A stretch of DNA of 27,960 bases, taken from JBOGJI01 sp050747865. GTDB lineage: Bacteria; Acidobacteriota; Thermoanaerobaculia; Multivoradales; JAHEKO01. The stretch is from positions 1 through 27,960 of the forward strand of contig JBOGJI010000124.1 of NCBI GenBank assembly GCA_050747865.1, in the 5' to 3' direction. Below the pieces are notes generated by a model. It saw only the letters and a program-made list of their open reading frames with translations. It ran no database searches and was not told where the DNA came from. Position 1 is the stretch's first letter. Every line of letters begins with the position of its first letter. Shown piece after piece: positions 1 through 6,141 of this stretch. Both the position numbers and the translations under genes were made by a program.

Positions 1-600
1 CTGGCGGGAGGGCCGACCCGGATCTGGACCCTGCACATCGGCGACAGCTTCACGGACGTGCCGCGGGCGAGCTCGTTCTACCCGTGGATCGAGACGCTGC
101 TGCACCACGGGGTGACCGGCGGCTGCGGGGCGACCGAATATTGCCCGTCGGCGGCCAACACCCGCGACCAGATGCCGGTGTTCCTGCTCAAGGCCCTGGA
201 AGGCGGCGCCTACACACCGCCGGCGTGCACGGGGGTGTTCGGCGACGTGCCCTGCCCGTCGCTGTTCGCCAACTGGATCGAGGATCTGGTGTCCCGCGGG
301 ATCACCGCCGGCTGCGGCGGCGGCAACTACTGCCCGAACAACACGGTGACCCGCGACCAGATGGCGGTGTTCCTGCTGAAGACGCTGGAGGGCCCGGGGT
401 ACGCGCCTCCGGCGTGCACCGGAGTGTTCGGCGACGTGCCCTGCCCGTCGCTGTTCGCCAACTGGATCGAGGACCTGGTGGCGCGCGGGATCACCGCCGG
501 CTGCGGCGGCGGCGCCTACTGCCCGGCCAACCCGGTGAGCCGCGACCAGATGGCCGTCTTCCTCGCCAAGACCTTCCTCCTTACCCTCTACGGGCCGTAG
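1..600 (+). CDS. C-terminal part of a surface protein with three Cys-containing SLH-like repeats (5' truncated)
   Basis: The reading frame is open from base 1, so the gene begins left of the window; the first ATG-like start inside (58) is not the true start. The visible 200 residues are almost entirely three tandem 63-residue units starting near bases 49, 238 and 427. Each has the S-layer-homology pattern: F-x-D-V-P, an aromatic residue before I-E, G-[IV]-T-x-G-C-G, Y-C-P, then T/S-R-D-Q-M-x-V-F-L. Units 2 and 3 carry four cysteines (PCP, GCG, YCP, PAC); unit 1 lacks the PCP cysteine. The protein ends soon after the last repeat in LTLYGP. SLH domains normally anchor exported proteins to cell-wall polymers; the regular cysteines suggest disulfides outside the cytoplasm. 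The catalytic or adhesive part, if any, lies outside the window. The repeat family is clear, the function of the whole protein unknown. Confidence 0.85.
   Translation: MAGGPTRIWTLHIGDSFTDVPRASSFYPWIETLLHHGVTGGCGATEYCPSAANTRDQMPVFLLKALEGGAYTPPACTGVFGDVPCPSLFANWIEDLVSRGITAGCGGGNYCPNNTVTRDQMAVFLLKTLEGPGYAPPACTGVFGDVPCPSLFANWIEDLVARGITAGCGGGAYCPANPVSRDQMAVFLAKTFLLTLYGP
49..600 (+). repeat. Three tandem 189-bp coding repeats
   Basis: The DNA repeats with a period of 189 bases (63 codons): units begin at 49, 238 and 427. Units 2 and 3 are nearly identical over the first 50 bases or so (238-290 versus 427-479), unit 1 is more diverged. The near-identity of the last two units suggests recent duplication or gene conversion. 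Confidence 0.8.
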
Positions 601-673
601 CTTCAGCTCCCCCGGCGGCCGGGCCTCGCCGCGCCGCCGCAAGCTCCTCCCAAAAGCGGGGGCTCCTCGTCTA

Positions 674-691
674 TCGCCCGCTCCAGGGCGA
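674..691 (+). other. Short inverted repeat downstream of the SLH gene
   Basis: TCGCCC (674-679) and GGGCGA (686-691) form a perfect 6-bp stem with a 6-base loop, 74 bases after the stop of the surface-protein gene and just before the toxin-antitoxin promoter. There is no T run, so it is at best a weak or Rho-type end signal. Confidence 0.3.
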
Positions 692-704
692 GCCACGACA
701 GGGC

Positions 705-742
705 TTGACTCCGTCCCGGAAGTGGCCGTACACTGGCCGTAC
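705..742 (+). promoter_or_regulatory. Promoter and probable autoregulatory operator of the TacAT-like module
   Basis: TTGACT (705-710) and TACACT (729-734) are separated by 18 bases, a good sigma70-type promoter. Overlapping the -10 box are two direct copies of TGGCCGTAC (723-731 and 734-742) spaced 11 bases, each ending in the palindrome GTAC, so that GTAC-N7-GTAC is also symmetric. Sites of this kind over the promoter fit autorepression by the ribbon-helix-helix antitoxin encoded next. The operator role is inferred. Confidence 0.6.
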
Positions 743-757
743 CTCGAGGAGGCGACC

Positions 758-1039
758 GTGGCGACGACAGTTCGTAGACGCGAAGACAGGATCGAGTTTC
801 GGACGACTCCGCAGGTTCGGCAGTTGATCGAGCGCGCCGTCGAGGAATCCGGCAGCAGCCTGACGGATTTCGCGGAGGCGAGCCTTACGGTGGCCGCACA
901 GCGTGTACTCGCCGATCGCGCTCGCTTCACGCTGTCCGCCGACGCGCTTGCCGAGTGGGAAGCGATCAACGCGCGACCGGCTCGGGATCTGGCTGCTCTC
1001 CGCCGGTTGATGCACCGTCCCTCACCGTTCACGGGGTGA
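758..1039 (+). CDS. DUF1778/TacA-type ribbon-helix-helix antitoxin
   Basis: 93 residues. The start chosen is GTG 758, preceded by GGAGG (748-752) at 5 bases; the longer frame from 722 would begin upstream of the Shine-Dalgarno and inside the promoter. The N-terminal part (RIEFRTTPQVRQLIERAV, then SLTDF) matches the DUF1778 ribbon-helix-helix DNA-binding domain, and the C-terminal half (LSADALAEWEAIN, then pairs of Arg/Leu) is the usual toxin-neutralising tail of TacA-like antitoxins. The stop overlaps the GTG of the following acetyltransferase by four bases. Known role of the family: binds and neutralises a GNAT toxin that acetylates charged tRNA, and represses its own promoter. The assignment rests on both the sequence pattern and the partner. 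Confidence 0.82.
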   Translation: MATTVRRREDRIEFRTTPQVRQLIERAVEESGSSLTDFAEASLTVAAQRVLADRARFTLSADALAEWEAINARPARDLAALRRLMHRPSPFTG

Positions 1040-1551
1040 GCTACCAGTCCCCGGTACCCCTCGACCGGCATCACGATCTCGACGGGTTCGTCTGTCGTTC
1101 CGTTGAACAGACAGAGTGGCTGCGCCGATACGCTCGCCAGTCGATGGCGTCGGGAGCGACAAAGGTGTTCGTCGTCACCCCGGCCGGCAGCAACGAGGTC
1201 GTTGCGTACTATGCGTGGACCATGGCCCAGATCGATGTCGCCGACGCTCCAGGGCGGCTCGTCAAGGGCGCTGGCCGCTATCCTCAGCCCGTCGCGCTGC
1301 TCGCACGACTCGGTGTACACGAGAACCACGAAGGCAAGGGCCTCGGTGCCGGGCTGCTCCAGGACGTCCTTCGCCGCGTTGCCACGATCAGTGACGAGAT
1401 CGGCTGTCGAGGTCTACTCGTACACGCCGAGTCCGCCCAGGCTCGCCATTTCTACCTGCATCTGATTCCGGAGTTCGAGGAGAGTCCCACGGACGAGCTC
1501 CACCTCGTGCTGTTGCTCAAGGACATCAAACGAACCTTGCAGGTGGGCTGA
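1036..1551 (+). CDS. GNAT-family acetyltransferase toxin (TacT-like)
   Basis: 171 residues from GTG 1036, which overlaps the antitoxin stop (GTGA), the usual coupling in these pairs; the frame is open further upstream but that part lies inside the antitoxin gene. The acetyl-CoA-binding P-loop is visible as RLGVHENHEGKGLGAGLL (R91 to L108, with EGKGLG at 99-104), and the conserved tyrosine of the GNAT fold is Y140 in ARHFY. The C-terminal FEESPTDELHLVLLLKDI strand is typical of TacT/AtaT-like toxins. Such toxins acetylate the amino group of aminoacyl-tRNA and stop translation. The target of this one cannot be read from sequence. The pair lies between the SLH gene and a transposase remnant, a typical accessory setting. 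Confidence 0.82.
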   Translation: MSYQSPVPLDRHHDLDGFVCRSVEQTEWLRRYARQSMASGATKVFVVTPAGSNEVVAYYAWTMAQIDVADAPGRLVKGAGRYPQPVALLARLGVHENHEGKGLGAGLLQDVLRRVATISDEIGCRGLLVHAESAQARHFYLHLIPEFEESPTDELHLVLLLKDIKRTLQVG

Positions 1552-1562
1552 TCGAGCCTCTT

Positions 1563-1760
1563 CTACTCGCGGACGGACGGCGTAGACAGGGCGGCGATGA
1601 CGTCGGAGCGCCCAGACGCTTTCTTGCGCTGGACGGAGAAGGCCCGGGCGGTCGGCTGGATGCCGTGCTCCTGGGCGAAGCGCACCGTGCGCAGCCTCAA
1701 GAAGCGGGGGTCGTTACTCTGGCGCATGAGGTCGTAGTATGGGATGGGGTGGCTGGTCAT
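1563..1760 (-). pseudogene. Remnant of a transposase/integrase N-terminal helix-turn-helix domain
   Basis: From ATG 1760 (minus) the frame encodes 65 residues. The first 45 or so (MTSHPIPYYDLMRQSNDPRF, then LRLRTVRFAQEHGIQPTARAF) resemble the N-terminal DNA-binding region of integrase-core transposases found in GC-rich genomes. Where the recognition helix should continue toward an RKWL-type segment the sequence turns into an unrelated low-quality tail (QRKKASGRSD...) and stops. No catalytic DDE core follows. It is most simply a truncated, inactive insertion-sequence relic. The frame is also open upstream to 2009, but that part looks non-coding. Confidence 0.5.
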
Positions 1761-1964
1761 CGGCCTGCTGTCTGCGGTTTGGAGATTGCGAGACAGTGTT
1801 GCAGACCAGCCGCTCCTCGTTTCTCGAGCGGTCGATTCGGGGAGTCCCTGGACCCCTGTGCGGTCCGAGATCGTGGCTCCTGCGGCCGCTGAGGCGGTCG
1901 GTTCTCGGCGTGCGCGGCCTGAGAGCGCTGGAACCGGCGCAATGCGAGCTCCGCTGCCCGCCCC

Positions 1965-2018
1965 TGCGGACGGATGCGGACTGCCGCCCCTGCCCCCTCC
2001 CGTCCGCAACCGCCCGCA
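1965..2018. repeat. Imperfect hairpin repeat, copy A
   Basis: The arm TGCGGACGGATGCGGA (1965-1980) pairs with 2003-2018 at 14 of 16 positions, around a 22-base pyrimidine-rich loop (CTGCC/CCCTG/CCTCCC-type). Copy B begins 82 bases downstream and shares the same design and similar sequence in arms and loop. There is no T run, so it is not a standard terminator; it looks like a REP-type or small mobile palindromic element. Confidence 0.65.
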
Positions 2019-2037
2019 GCTCCCCCTCCCACCCTGC

Positions 2038-2106
2038 GGCGGAGCATGCGGAAAGTGCGGACTGCCCCCTGCCCCCCTCCCGCCCGCACTTCCCGCAAGC
2101 TCCGCC
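2038..2106. repeat. Long hairpin repeat, copy B
   Basis: The inner arms 2047-2060 (TGCGGAAAGTGCGG) and 2084-2097 pair at 13 of 14 positions. The pairing extends outward through GGCGGAGC (2038-2045) and GCTCCGCC (2099-2106), with one A-A mismatch, giving about 21 of 23 pairs. The 23-base loop (2061-2083) is nearly all pyrimidine on the + strand. It is clearly related to copy A. Confidence 0.7.
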
Positions 2107-2233
2107 TACGACGACGAAAAGGGCACTCACTTCAAGATCCTCCGGAGATCCCCCACCCGCCCCCGAAGCACCCACAGTTTCGCCAGGTGGGTACGATGTG
2201 GGTTCCGAGTTCCACGATGCTGGCGGCATCGGC

Positions 2234-2262
2234 TTGACACCTCCGGGCCGCCGCTCTACCGT
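2234..2262 (+). promoter_or_regulatory. Promoter of the SDR-led operon
   Basis: A perfect TTGACA (2234-2239) is followed after 17 bases by TACCGT (2257-2262), a weak -10 that keeps the key first two and last bases. The GTG start lies 6 bases later, so transcription would begin about at the start codon. No Shine-Dalgarno is visible, which agrees with a leaderless message. Confidence 0.5.
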
Positions 2263-2268
2263 TCCGGC

Positions 2269-3045
2269 GTGTCATTGGAAGGAAAGGGTGCGGTCGTCAC
2301 CGGCGGCGGCCGAGGCATTGGCGCCGCCGTCGCCGGCGCCCTTGCTCGCTCGGGAGCGCGGGTGGTGGTCGCCGCTCGCTCGCCGGAGGAGACGGCGGCC
2401 GTGGCCGGCGAGCTCACGGCTGCGGGACATGCCGCCTGGGCAGTGCGATGCGACGTCCGGGACGCCGAGGCCGTCGAGTCCCTGAGGAGCGTGGCCGAAG
2501 AGTACCTGGGTCAGATCGACGTCCTGGTCAACAACGCCGGCACGGCGAGCTCCGCACCCCTGCCGAAGATCGCGCTCGATGAGTGGCAGCGCCTGTTCGA
2601 GGTCAACGCCACCGGCACCTTCCTCTGCACCCGGGCCTTCCTCCCCGCCATGGCCGAGCGCGGCTGGGGGCGGGTCGTCAACATCGCCTCGGTGGCCGGG
2701 CTGCGCGGTGCCCCGTACATCGCCGCCTACTGCGCCGCCAAGCACGCCGTGGTGGGCTTCACCCGCGCGGTGGCTGTGGAGTATGCGCAGCGCGGGGTCA
2801 CGGTGAACGCCATCTGCCCGGGCTACGTGGACACCCCGATGACCGAAGCGTCGATCGCCAACATCGTGGAGAAGACGGGCCGCAGCGCCGACGAGGCGCG
2901 CCGCCTGCTCGAGCGCCAGAGCCCGCAGAATCGGCTGATGACGCCGGAGGAGGTGGCTTGGCTGACGGTGGCGCTGTGCGGGGAGGAGGCGCGGGGAGTC
3001 AACGGTCAGGCGATCGCGCTGGACGGCGGAGCGGTCCAGGCGTGA
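2269..3045 (+). CDS. Short-chain dehydrogenase/reductase (SDR), probable 3-hydroxyacyl-CoA dehydrogenase-like
   Basis: 258 residues from GTG 2269; the frame is open back to 1744, but the upstream part covers the hairpin repeats and promoter and has no SDR similarity. Classical SDR motifs are all present: cofactor loop TGGGRGIG (11-18), NNAG (88-91), catalytic S141, Y154 and K158 (YCAAK), and the PGYVDTPM segment after the active site. A R36/R37-type AAR after the second beta strand is compatible with NADP or NAD. It heads a run with a RidA-like protein, an enoyl-CoA hydratase and an acyl-CoA dehydrogenase, each overlapping the next. In this setting oxidation of a 3-hydroxyacyl-CoA or reduction of a ring ketone in the 2-aminobenzoyl-CoA route is likely; the exact substrate is inferred. 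The stop overlaps the next GTG by four bases. Confidence 0.88.
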   Translation: MSLEGKGAVVTGGGRGIGAAVAGALARSGARVVVAARSPEETAAVAGELTAAGHAAWAVRCDVRDAEAVESLRSVAEEYLGQIDVLVNNAGTASSAPLPKIALDEWQRLFEVNATGTFLCTRAFLPAMAERGWGRVVNIASVAGLRGAPYIAAYCAAKHAVVGFTRAVAVEYAQRGVTVNAICPGYVDTPMTEASIANIVEKTGRSADEARRLLERQSPQNRLMTPEEVAWLTVALCGEEARGVNGQAIALDGGAVQA

Positions 3046-3467
3046 CGGCGCCGCGGATCGTGCAGCCGGAGTCTTGGCCGCGGCCCCGCGGCTATGCCAA
3101 CGGCGTGCTGGCGCCTCCGGGGGCGCGGCTGCTCTTCATCGCCGGCCAGATCGGCTGGGACGAGCGGGAGCGGCTGGTCGCCGAGGACTTCTCCGCCCAG
3201 TTCGAGCGAGCGCTGGCGAACGTTCTGGAGGTGGTGACAGCGACGGGTGGCTCTGCGGGCGACCTGGTGCGGCTGACCATCTACGTCGTCGACCGGCAGG
3301 AGTACGCCGCTGCCCGGCAACAGCTCGGCGAGGCCTGGCAGCGCCTGCTCGGCGGGCACTACCCGGCCATCACCCTGGTCGAGGTGGCGGGGCTGCTCGA
3401 GCCGGGCGCCAAGGTGGAGATCGAGGGAGTCGCCGCCCTGGTGGAGGAGGATCGGCATGCCGATTGA
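3042..3467 (+). CDS. RidA/YjgF-family protein lacking the usual active-site arginine
   Basis: 141 residues from GTG 3042, coupled to the SDR stop by GTGA; the frame stays open far upstream only as a shadow of the SDR gene. The Rid fold is recognisable: LLFIAGQIGWD (31-40), the FERALANVLEVV helix (54-65), DLVRLTIYVVD (74-84) and the C-terminal PGAKVEIEGVA (121-131). RidA proteins hydrolyse reactive enamines/imines, and the catalytic arginine normally sits in a PAR-T motif before the last strands. Here the position reads P-A-I-T (I110), so the canonical residue is absent, as in several Rid subgroups without proven deaminase activity. In an aminobenzoyl-CoA pathway an enamine-handling protein would make sense, so the gene is either a diverged deaminase or a binding/chaperone-like relative. 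Confidence 0.83.
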   Translation: MTAPRIVQPESWPRPRGYANGVLAPPGARLLFIAGQIGWDERERLVAEDFSAQFERALANVLEVVTATGGSAGDLVRLTIYVVDRQEYAAARQQLGEAWQRLLGGHYPAITLVEVAGLLEPGAKVEIEGVAALVEEDRHAD

Positions 3468-4257
3468 GCCGGCGAGCTTCCTCTACGGGCACGACGCCGC
3501 GTCCAGCGTCGCCGAGATCACGCTCAACCGGCCGCAGCGTCTGAACGCGCTGACCTTCGAGGTCTACGAGGAGCTTGCCGAGACCTTCCGGGCCCTCGAT
3601 CGCGAGCCCGGAGTGCGCTCGATCCTCTTGACCGGCAGCGGGCGCGCCTTCTGCTCGGGAGGCGATGTCGAGGACATCATCGGCGCCCTGTTCGAGCGCG
3701 ACTACCGGGGTCTGCTGGAGTTCACCCGCTCGACCGGCGAGCTGATCCTGGCGATGCTGGAGTGCCGGCGGCCGATCGTCGGGGCCTTGAACGGCACCGT
3801 GGCCGGCGCCGGCGCGGTCATCGCGTCGGCCTGCGACATCCGCGTCGCGGCCGAGTCGGCGAAGATCGCCTTCCTATTCACCAAGGTCGGGCTCTCGGGC
3901 GCCGACATGGGTGCCTCCTGGCTGCTGCCCCGCCTGGTCGGCATGGGCCGGGCCATGGAGCTGCTGATGACCGGCGACTTCATCGATGCACGGGAGGCCC
4001 ACCGGATCGGTCTCTACAGCCGGGTGGTCGCGGACGCCGAGCTTGCGGCGGAGGGCCGGCGCTGGGCCGAGCGGCTCGCCCGCGGCCCCTCGTTCGGTCT
4101 CGAGGTGACCAAGAAGATGGTGCTCCGCGAGGCGGCGATGGACCTGCGCTCGGCGCTGGCCGCCGAGGTCGAGATCCAGGCCGCCTGCATGGAGGACCCC
4201 AACTTCCGCGAGGCCTACGAGGCCTTCCGCGCCAAGCGCGAGCCGGAGTTCGCGTGA
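3457..4257 (+). CDS. Enoyl-CoA hydratase/isomerase (crotonase) family protein
   Basis: 266 residues; ATG 3457 follows GGAGGAGG and overlaps the RidA-like gene by 11 bases. The crotonase fold shows NRPQRLNALT (24-33), the first oxyanion-hole motif AFCSGGD (64-70) and the second, NGTVAGAGAVIASACDIRVA (112-131). The active-site region reads KVGLSGADMGASWLLPRLVG (143-162): the glutamate pair of rat crotonase is not evident, and D150 is the best acidic candidate. This GLSGADMGA form is a recognised hydratase-like subgroup. It probably hydrates, isomerises or hydrolyses a cyclic or straight-chain enoyl-CoA made from the partly reduced aminobenzoyl ring. Its stop overlaps the next GTG by four bases. 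Confidence 0.88.
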   Translation: MPIEPASFLYGHDAASSVAEITLNRPQRLNALTFEVYEELAETFRALDREPGVRSILLTGSGRAFCSGGDVEDIIGALFERDYRGLLEFTRSTGELILAMLECRRPIVGALNGTVAGAGAVIASACDIRVAAESAKIAFLFTKVGLSGADMGASWLLPRLVGMGRAMELLMTGDFIDAREAHRIGLYSRVVADAELAAEGRRWAERLARGPSFGLEVTKKMVLREAAMDLRSALAAEVEIQAACMEDPNFREAYEAFRAKREPEFA

Positions 4258-5441
4258 CCGCGAGACCCCCTCTGGCACTGGATCTGGACCTCCTCGCCCC
4301 GATGCTCTCGGATACCCATCGGGAGCTTGCCTCCGAGCTCGAGGGCTCGGTCGAGCGCACGATCGCCCGGCTGCCGGCCGCGGAGGACGACGCCTCGGGC
4401 CGCCGCCAGGCGCGGGAGATCCTGGCGAGGCTCGGCGGCGAGGGCTGGCTCGCCTATGCCGTGCCGCCCGAGCACGGCGGCGCGGAGCGTGCCGCCGGAA
4501 CCCTGTCTTGCTGCTTGATCCGCGAGACACTTGCCGCCGCGTCGCCGCTCGCCGACGCGGTGTTCGCCCTCCAGTGTCTCGGCTCCATGCCGCTGGCGCT
4601 GGCGGGAAGTGAGGAGCTGCGCGCGCGGTGGCTCCCGGCAACCGCGACAGGCGCGGCCATGGCCGCCTTCGCCATGACCGAGGCGGAGGCGGGATCGGAC
4701 GTCGGCGCCATCTCCACGCGCGCCGTGAGAGAGGGCGGCGAATACGTGCTCGACGGCCGCAAGTGGTTGATCTCCAACGCCGGAATCGCCGACTACTACG
4801 TCGTCTTCGCGTCGACTGACACGCAAGCCGGCAAGCGGGGGCTGTCGGCCTTCCTGGTGCCGGCCGAGACCTCCGGGATCGAGCTCGCCGCCGCGCAGGT
4901 GCTGTCGGCGCCGCACCCCCTGGGTGAGGTCGCGCTCGACGGATGTCGCATCCCGGTCGCCCACCGGTTGGGGGAGGAGGGCGACGGGTTTCGGCTAGGC
5001 ATGCGGACCCTCGACCGCCTGCGCCCGACCGTCGCCGCGGCGGCCTGCGGCATGGCGGCCCGGGCGCTCGAGGAGGCGCGGCGTCATGCCGCCGAGCGCC
5101 GCCAGTTCGGCAGGCCCCTGGGCGAATTCCAGCTCATCCAGGCCAAGCTGGCCGACATGGCCACCGAGCTGACCGCGGCTCGACTCCTCACCTACCGCGC
5201 GGCGTGGGAGAGCGAGAGGGGCGGCGAGCACGTCACCCTGCGCGCCGCCATGGCCAAGCTCCACGCTACCGAGGCGGCCCAGCGCATCGTCGATGCCGCG
5301 GTCCAGATCCTCGGCGGCCGCGGCGTCCTCGCCGACTCATCCGTAGACCACCTCTACCGCTCGGTGCGCGCCCTGCGCATCTACGAGGGCACCAGCGAGA
5401 TCCAGCAGCTCGTCATCGCCCGCGAGCTGGCGCGCGCATGA
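4254..5441 (+). CDS. Acyl-CoA dehydrogenase
   Basis: 395 residues from GTG 4254 (GTGA overlap with the hydratase); the open frame upstream is a shadow of the hydratase gene. The order of landmarks is that of the flavin-dependent acyl-CoA dehydrogenase family: N-terminal helical domain, AMTEAEAGSDVGAISTRA in the middle beta domain, RRQFGRPLGEFQLIQAKLADM, ILGGRGVL, and the C-terminal IYEGTSEIQ whose E378 is the usual catalytic base. It would form an alpha,beta double bond in an acyl-CoA, passing electrons to ETF. The aminobenzoyl-CoA context suggests a ring-derived or dicarboxylic acyl-CoA substrate. Unusually, the stop overlaps the ATG of an RDD membrane-protein gene that belongs to a different functional block. 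Confidence 0.92.
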   Translation: MTARPPLALDLDLLAPMLSDTHRELASELEGSVERTIARLPAAEDDASGRRQAREILARLGGEGWLAYAVPPEHGGAERAAGTLSCCLIRETLAAASPLADAVFALQCLGSMPLALAGSEELRARWLPATATGAAMAAFAMTEAEAGSDVGAISTRAVREGGEYVLDGRKWLISNAGIADYYVVFASTDTQAGKRGLSAFLVPAETSGIELAAAQVLSAPHPLGEVALDGCRIPVAHRLGEEGDGFRLGMRTLDRLRPTVAAAACGMAARALEEARRHAAERRQFGRPLGEFQLIQAKLADMATELTAARLLTYRAAWESERGGEHVTLRAAMAKLHATEAAQRIVDAAVQILGGRGVLADSSVDHLYRSVRALRIYEGTSEIQQLVIARELARA

Positions 5442-6139
5442 GCGAGTCCCGGATCCTCGGCCTCGACAACATCGAGGTCGACCTGCCAGTGGCGAGCGTC
5501 GGCAGCCGGGTGCTGGCGGCGATGATCGACTACTTGCTGCTCGGGGTCGTCCTGTTCGGCGCCTCGATCGGCTTCTTCGTGCTCATGGGGGTGCTCGGCG
5601 TCCAGCGTCCCGGCTGGATGATCGCGGGCTGGTTGATCCTCATGTTCCTGCTCGAGTGGGGGTACTTCATGGGGCAGGAGGTCGGGATGCGCGGCCGCAC
5701 CCTGGGCAAGCGGGTCGTGCGCCTACGCGTGGTCGCCCACGACGGCTCGGCGGCCTCGACCGGGAGTCTGGTCCTGCGCAACCTCCTGCGTCTGCCCGAC
5801 ATCCTGATCGGCGTCCTCTTGATCGCGACGGACACGTTGGGGCGCCGGCTCGGCGACCGCTTCGCCGGCACCCTGGTCGTCCACGAGCGGCCGCGGGCGC
5901 GGCGCCGCGGCCTCGGGCGCGTGCCGCCGGGCTGGAGCGCACGGGAGATCGCGGTGGCCGAGGCGTTCGTCGAGCGCCTGCCCCAGCTCGAGCCCTTCCA
6001 GCGGGTCACGCTGGCGCGCCGGCTGCTGGCGTTGATCGAGCGTTCGGCACCGGAGCTGCTCGACGAGGCGCGCCGCCCCGGCGTGGTCGAGGATCCCGAT
6101 GAGCTGCTGCTGCGCGTGCTGCGGGTGGAGGGGCACTGA
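5438..6139 (+). CDS. RDD-family integral membrane protein
   Basis: 233 residues from ATG 5438 (ATGA overlap with the dehydrogenase stop). The RDD domain occupies the N-terminal two thirds: an Arg in VGSRVLAAMIDYLLL at the first membrane segment, two further hydrophobic segments, then the diagnostic GRTLGKRVVRLRVV and a final LGDRFAGTLVVHE. The C-terminal tail, about 80 residues, is charged and cytoplasmic-looking (VERLPQLEPFQRVTLARRLL). RDD proteins are often encoded next to SpoIIM-like, DUF4129 and MoxR/DUF58 genes, as here, but their biochemical role is not settled. Some are proposed ion transporters. It opens the envelope part of the operon. Confidence 0.88.
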   Translation: MSESRILGLDNIEVDLPVASVGSRVLAAMIDYLLLGVVLFGASIGFFVLMGVLGVQRPGWMIAGWLILMFLLEWGYFMGQEVGMRGRTLGKRVVRLRVVAHDGSAASTGSLVLRNLLRLPDILIGVLLIATDTLGRRLGDRFAGTLVVHERPRARRRGLGRVPPGWSAREIAVAEAFVERLPQLEPFQRVTLARRLLALIERSAPELLDEARRPGVVEDPDELLLRVLRVEGH

Positions 6140-6141
6140 GG

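Larger units (their letters stand above)
1761..2268. other. Gene-free stretch between transposase remnant and SDR gene
   Basis: No convincing coding sequence on either strand; open frames exist but are rich in Pro/Arg/Ser and resemble no family I know. It contains two strong tandem hairpins (1965-2018 and 2038-2106) and the promoter of the SDR gene (2234-2262). GTCTGC (1770-1775) and GCAGAC (1801-1806) form a short inverted repeat next to the transposase remnant. I see no further insertion-sequence end with confidence. Confidence 0.5.
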
